A stretch of DNA of 64,000 nucleotides from Rhynochetos jubatus. Taxonomy: Eukaryota > Chordata > Aves > Eurypygiformes > Rhynochetidae. Below are positions 61,131-64,000 of this stretch, piece by piece. A program made the translations under genes and the position numbers. Numbering within the stretch: the first letter of the stretch is position 1; each line of letters begins with the position of its first letter. Location: contig CM050655.1 in assembly GCA_027574665.1 (NCBI GenBank), positions 13,387,170 through 13,451,169 of the forward strand, read 5' to 3'. The notes beneath the pieces were generated by a model that worked only from the letters and a program-made list of their open reading frames with translations, was not told where the DNA came from and did no database searches.

Positions 61131-62697
61131 TGAAAACATGACCCTGAAAAATCAGTTGGGTTATGAATTTGTGAAAATATACACACATACACACAGAGAC
61201 TTGTATTTTCAGCCATTTCTTTTCTTTGAATAGTTCAACTAGCACAACCATCAGGAGTACCTGGAGGTGTCTCAGTCTGTTTAAAAGGAAAAGGAAACAG
61301 TTACACTACAATGTCCATATGTAAGCAGCTTTCCATACACCTCCGCTCAGTCATCCGCAGGATCATAAAACTCATAAACGAAAACATAAAAAGAAATATC
61401 GATTCACAAATCCATAATGTCAAGACGTTATTTGTTGTATTACCTGATCCTGAAGTAGCATCTATGTAAGCCTCTAACAATTATACAGAAAGAAACAGGA
61501 TTAATGATAGGTTCAAATTGCGTCCCTGTGTGTAAACTAGTCTTTTCCAACTTTAGTACTAAATGTTAACTAGAAATATTCTAATCATTTTTCAGTTTTG
61601 CATGAGATAACGCAAGTCATGGTTTCGTAAGTAAATAGCACCTTATTCAGCATGAATCTCTCTAAAGCAAAAGGAACACTAAGAATAAATAATTTTATTA
61701 TCAAAACCAGCAGCTCACTCTTTCGAGACAAAGGTTTCAGCAGTTTCAGCATCAGAATCCAGAAGGCATCTTGACCGAGATTGCTGTAAGCACTTCCTTA
61801 TCACTGGAAACATCTTGTACAATTCTATGTACTATTTTTATAATTTTTTTTAAAGATAAATTGGAATAATAATGGTTTATAACACATATTCTCTCAACAT
61901 ATTCCTCCTGCCCCCAGCAGGAACTGGATAGGTCTAGGGGCTAACTCAGCACTGCTGAACACACACAAATAAGAGATTCAAGTAATCAATGGTTCATCTC
62001 ACAATTTAAATGGTCCTCTCTTTTCTGCATTATATAGGTTTGTGGCAAGGGGATGACATTATCAAGAAGAAAGCCAAATCAGAGTGTTGCAATCCCATCT
62101 TTACAAAACTCCCACCTCTGCCACAGGCAGGCTCTGCAACCACAGGCTCACCCCTAGGGTTGTAGTAACCTACTACTTCTTCTTAGTCTTTTTCTTTTCT
62201 TTCACTGCTTTCGGTGAACCCTGACAACCCAACACATTTGAGGTTCATTCATGGTGCTCCTATTTCTGGCAAGTAGAATAATTCTGCATTATATGACAAG
62301 AGATGCCAAGACAAGAGGGGGGACTCAGAATGCTGATTTATTTTTAAAATAAAGACCTGTTTTTCTATTCACCTGCTATGTGTGCTCTCTATGTGCCTTC
62401 TAGAACGTGTTTATATATTATCTATACGCAGAGATTGTGATACATGAGAAGCCAGAGAAGTCGAGGGATGTATCCATCACTGTTCTGTGCTAAAACTGAC
62501 ACAGTAGTTGTAAATCTCAAACCCATAAAATCCTCAATTAATAATGTAGCAACACACAAGTGCTCTAAACTCTTGTTACACTTTAATTAGCTTTCACATA
62601 TATGTACTCCAAGAGTGCTGAGCTCATATACAAAGTAAACAGCATAGCAGTTATTTGGAGAACAAGGTACTGATAAATGAATATATTTAAGTTTCAG

Positions 62698-62747
62698 AAA
62701 AAAAAAAATTAAAAAAAAAAAAACAACAACCAAAAAAACCAAAAAAC
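62698..62747. repeat. A-rich simple sequence
   Basis: Long A runs broken by TT, then CAACAACC and CCAAAAAACC units. It is low-complexity DNA, possibly the tail of an old insertion, but no element body is recognised beside it. Confidence 0.85.
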
Positions 62748-64000
62748 ATTATTTTCTGTGGAAATTGTTCAGCATACTTGATAAAATGGAAAGGATCCTT
62801 AAAGGTAAAGGCAAATAAGCTTAATAAAAAGGACATCAGTATCACAATGCATTCCCTACCTTAAGATGCAGACCACTGTGCTGCATCCTTAATAAAGCAC
62901 TAAATTTTCACAATCTAAAGTCATGAAAATGAATGAAAAACAATTAACGGTTGATTTATGACAAAGATCTGTATATGCACAAACTCCTGCGTTCCATTAT
63001 AACTTTAGCTCAAGTTTCCCCATTTCCTTCCCTCCAGCTGCACTTGATTCTGCACCAAGTCTTCCTGTCCATTATAAATAGAGGGAGTCAGACATCAGAG
63101 ATCACTTTCTGACAGCTCAGTAGAATTCTGATGCATACGACCACAAACACCTCCATCTATTTCCTACGCCTAAGTCATCTTCATAGGGCAAATGCACTCG
63201 AGTGAAATATCTAAGAGTACTTCCCACAAATAGCTTTCTTACCCCCTCCCAATCACTGGATTGCGACGATTAACGAAATGGTAACCCCTGACCAAACAGT
63301 AACTGTATCGGTTCAGGATAACTGCACAACCTCTAATTCTTCTTGATCAACAACAGTGGCTCCTCTACTTGAGTCATGGTACCAGGGGTCTGATTTTCAG
63401 AGAAAAAAACCTTCTCATTTTATAGAGCGTAGAGGAGTTTACAGCATCTTGATCTACTTTTACTTTGGATTCTCCACCGTTGCACTGGAAAACTTACTTT
63501 CTATATTTAGTGCAGACGCGTGAAAATGAGCCTAGTAGACCTTAGGTACTGACACGGGAAATAGCTCAGCCTGACCTGTGTTTTTTTAATCCATATCTAA
63601 TATTTCTAGCTTCCCTCATTTTCTCCAGTTCCTGAAGCTCTTGAAAGAGCGAGACAGCAGTGCCATTACTGCCTTACAGTAGGAGGCAATCAATGAAAAC
63701 TGCTGCTGCTGGTGGTTGAAAATTTGCCAGAAAAATGGTAATGACATGAACATCCACCTCTCGCAGGAAAGCGCTGTTATTAAGAGCTGCTATTCTCTTT
63801 CCAAACACTCAAGGGAGCTATGAGCCTGCAATTCAATTTTTCAATCCAGGAAGTGAAATCTCAGTGTAATTGTGGGCTTATTTTTTTATTTATTTAAAGT
63901 TTTGTCATTAATCAACAGAGCATTTTAGTTCAGATTATTATATTTTAGGTATAAATTATTGTATTTGAGGGGATCGATGAAATGAAGTGCAGAAGATAAA

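Larger units (their letters stand above)
51913..64000 (-). other. RET: RET intron 1, 5' part outside the window
   Basis: More than 12 kb with no coding exon found. The missing exon 1 should encode a signal peptide of about 24 residues and end in phase 1 with a GT donor; no such minus-strand segment and no CpG-island promoter was seen up to 64000. The stretch contains the ERVL-like LTR at 56037-57016, a CR1 piece at 61061-61130, a local duplication at 54566-54611, an A-rich repeat at 62698-62747 and a modestly GC-rich patch at 58860-59170. In mammals, intron 1 of RET carries enteric enhancers; none can be placed here without alignment. Confidence 0.8.

Overview
This is vertebrate nuclear DNA, almost certainly from a bird. 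It is AT-rich, has one strong CpG island at the left end, is full of small exons with GT-AG borders, and carries CR1 LINE tails plus an avian-type ERVL-like LTR. Nothing bacterial, viral-genomic or plasmid-like is present. The species cannot be fixed from the sequence alone.

The main content is most of one gene, the receptor tyrosine kinase RET, on the minus strand. Nineteen coding exons, the equivalents of human exons 2 to 20, lie between 51912 (exon 2) and 15331 (stop of the long isoform). Every exon has an acceptor and donor that keep the frame. Fifteen of the nineteen lengths (all but exons 2, 3, 5 and 8) equal the human lengths as I recall them; for exon 20 this refers to its coding part. 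Together they encode about 1089 residues in the RET51 form, or 1047 in the RET9 form. Both C-terminal ends are present: RET9 reads through the exon 19 donor to a stop at 17365-17367, and RET51 splices to exon 20 at 15488. The signal-peptide exon 1 and the RET promoter are not seen and should lie beyond position 64000, so intron 1 exceeds 12 kb.

Layout from left to right: 1-840, probable first intron of the next gene; 840-2060, CpG island with a probable minus-strand non-coding first exon, inferred from conserved gene order to be CSGALNACT2; about 2.06-12.76 kb, intergenic with a CR1 tail; 12.76-17.4 kb, RET 3' UTRs and last exons; 17.4-30.1 kb, kinase C-lobe, activation-loop and hinge exons; 33.3-36.5 kb, ATP-loop, transmembrane and cysteine-rich exons; 40.3-51.9 kb, extracellular cysteine-rich and cadherin-like exons; 51.9-64 kb, intron 1 with the LTR and a CR1 fragment.

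The gene looks intact and functional. The glycine loop, catalytic lysine, HRD and DFG motifs, docking tyrosines, and the six juxtamembrane cysteines mutated in human MEN2/FMTC are all present. The most interesting points are a rearranged cysteine pattern in the first two cadherin-like domains, a shifted exon 2/exon 3 junction where the obvious acceptor would create a stop codon, a very short intron 14 whose retention would truncate the kinase, and a possible divergent splice donor in the CpG island. I found no previously undescribed system.
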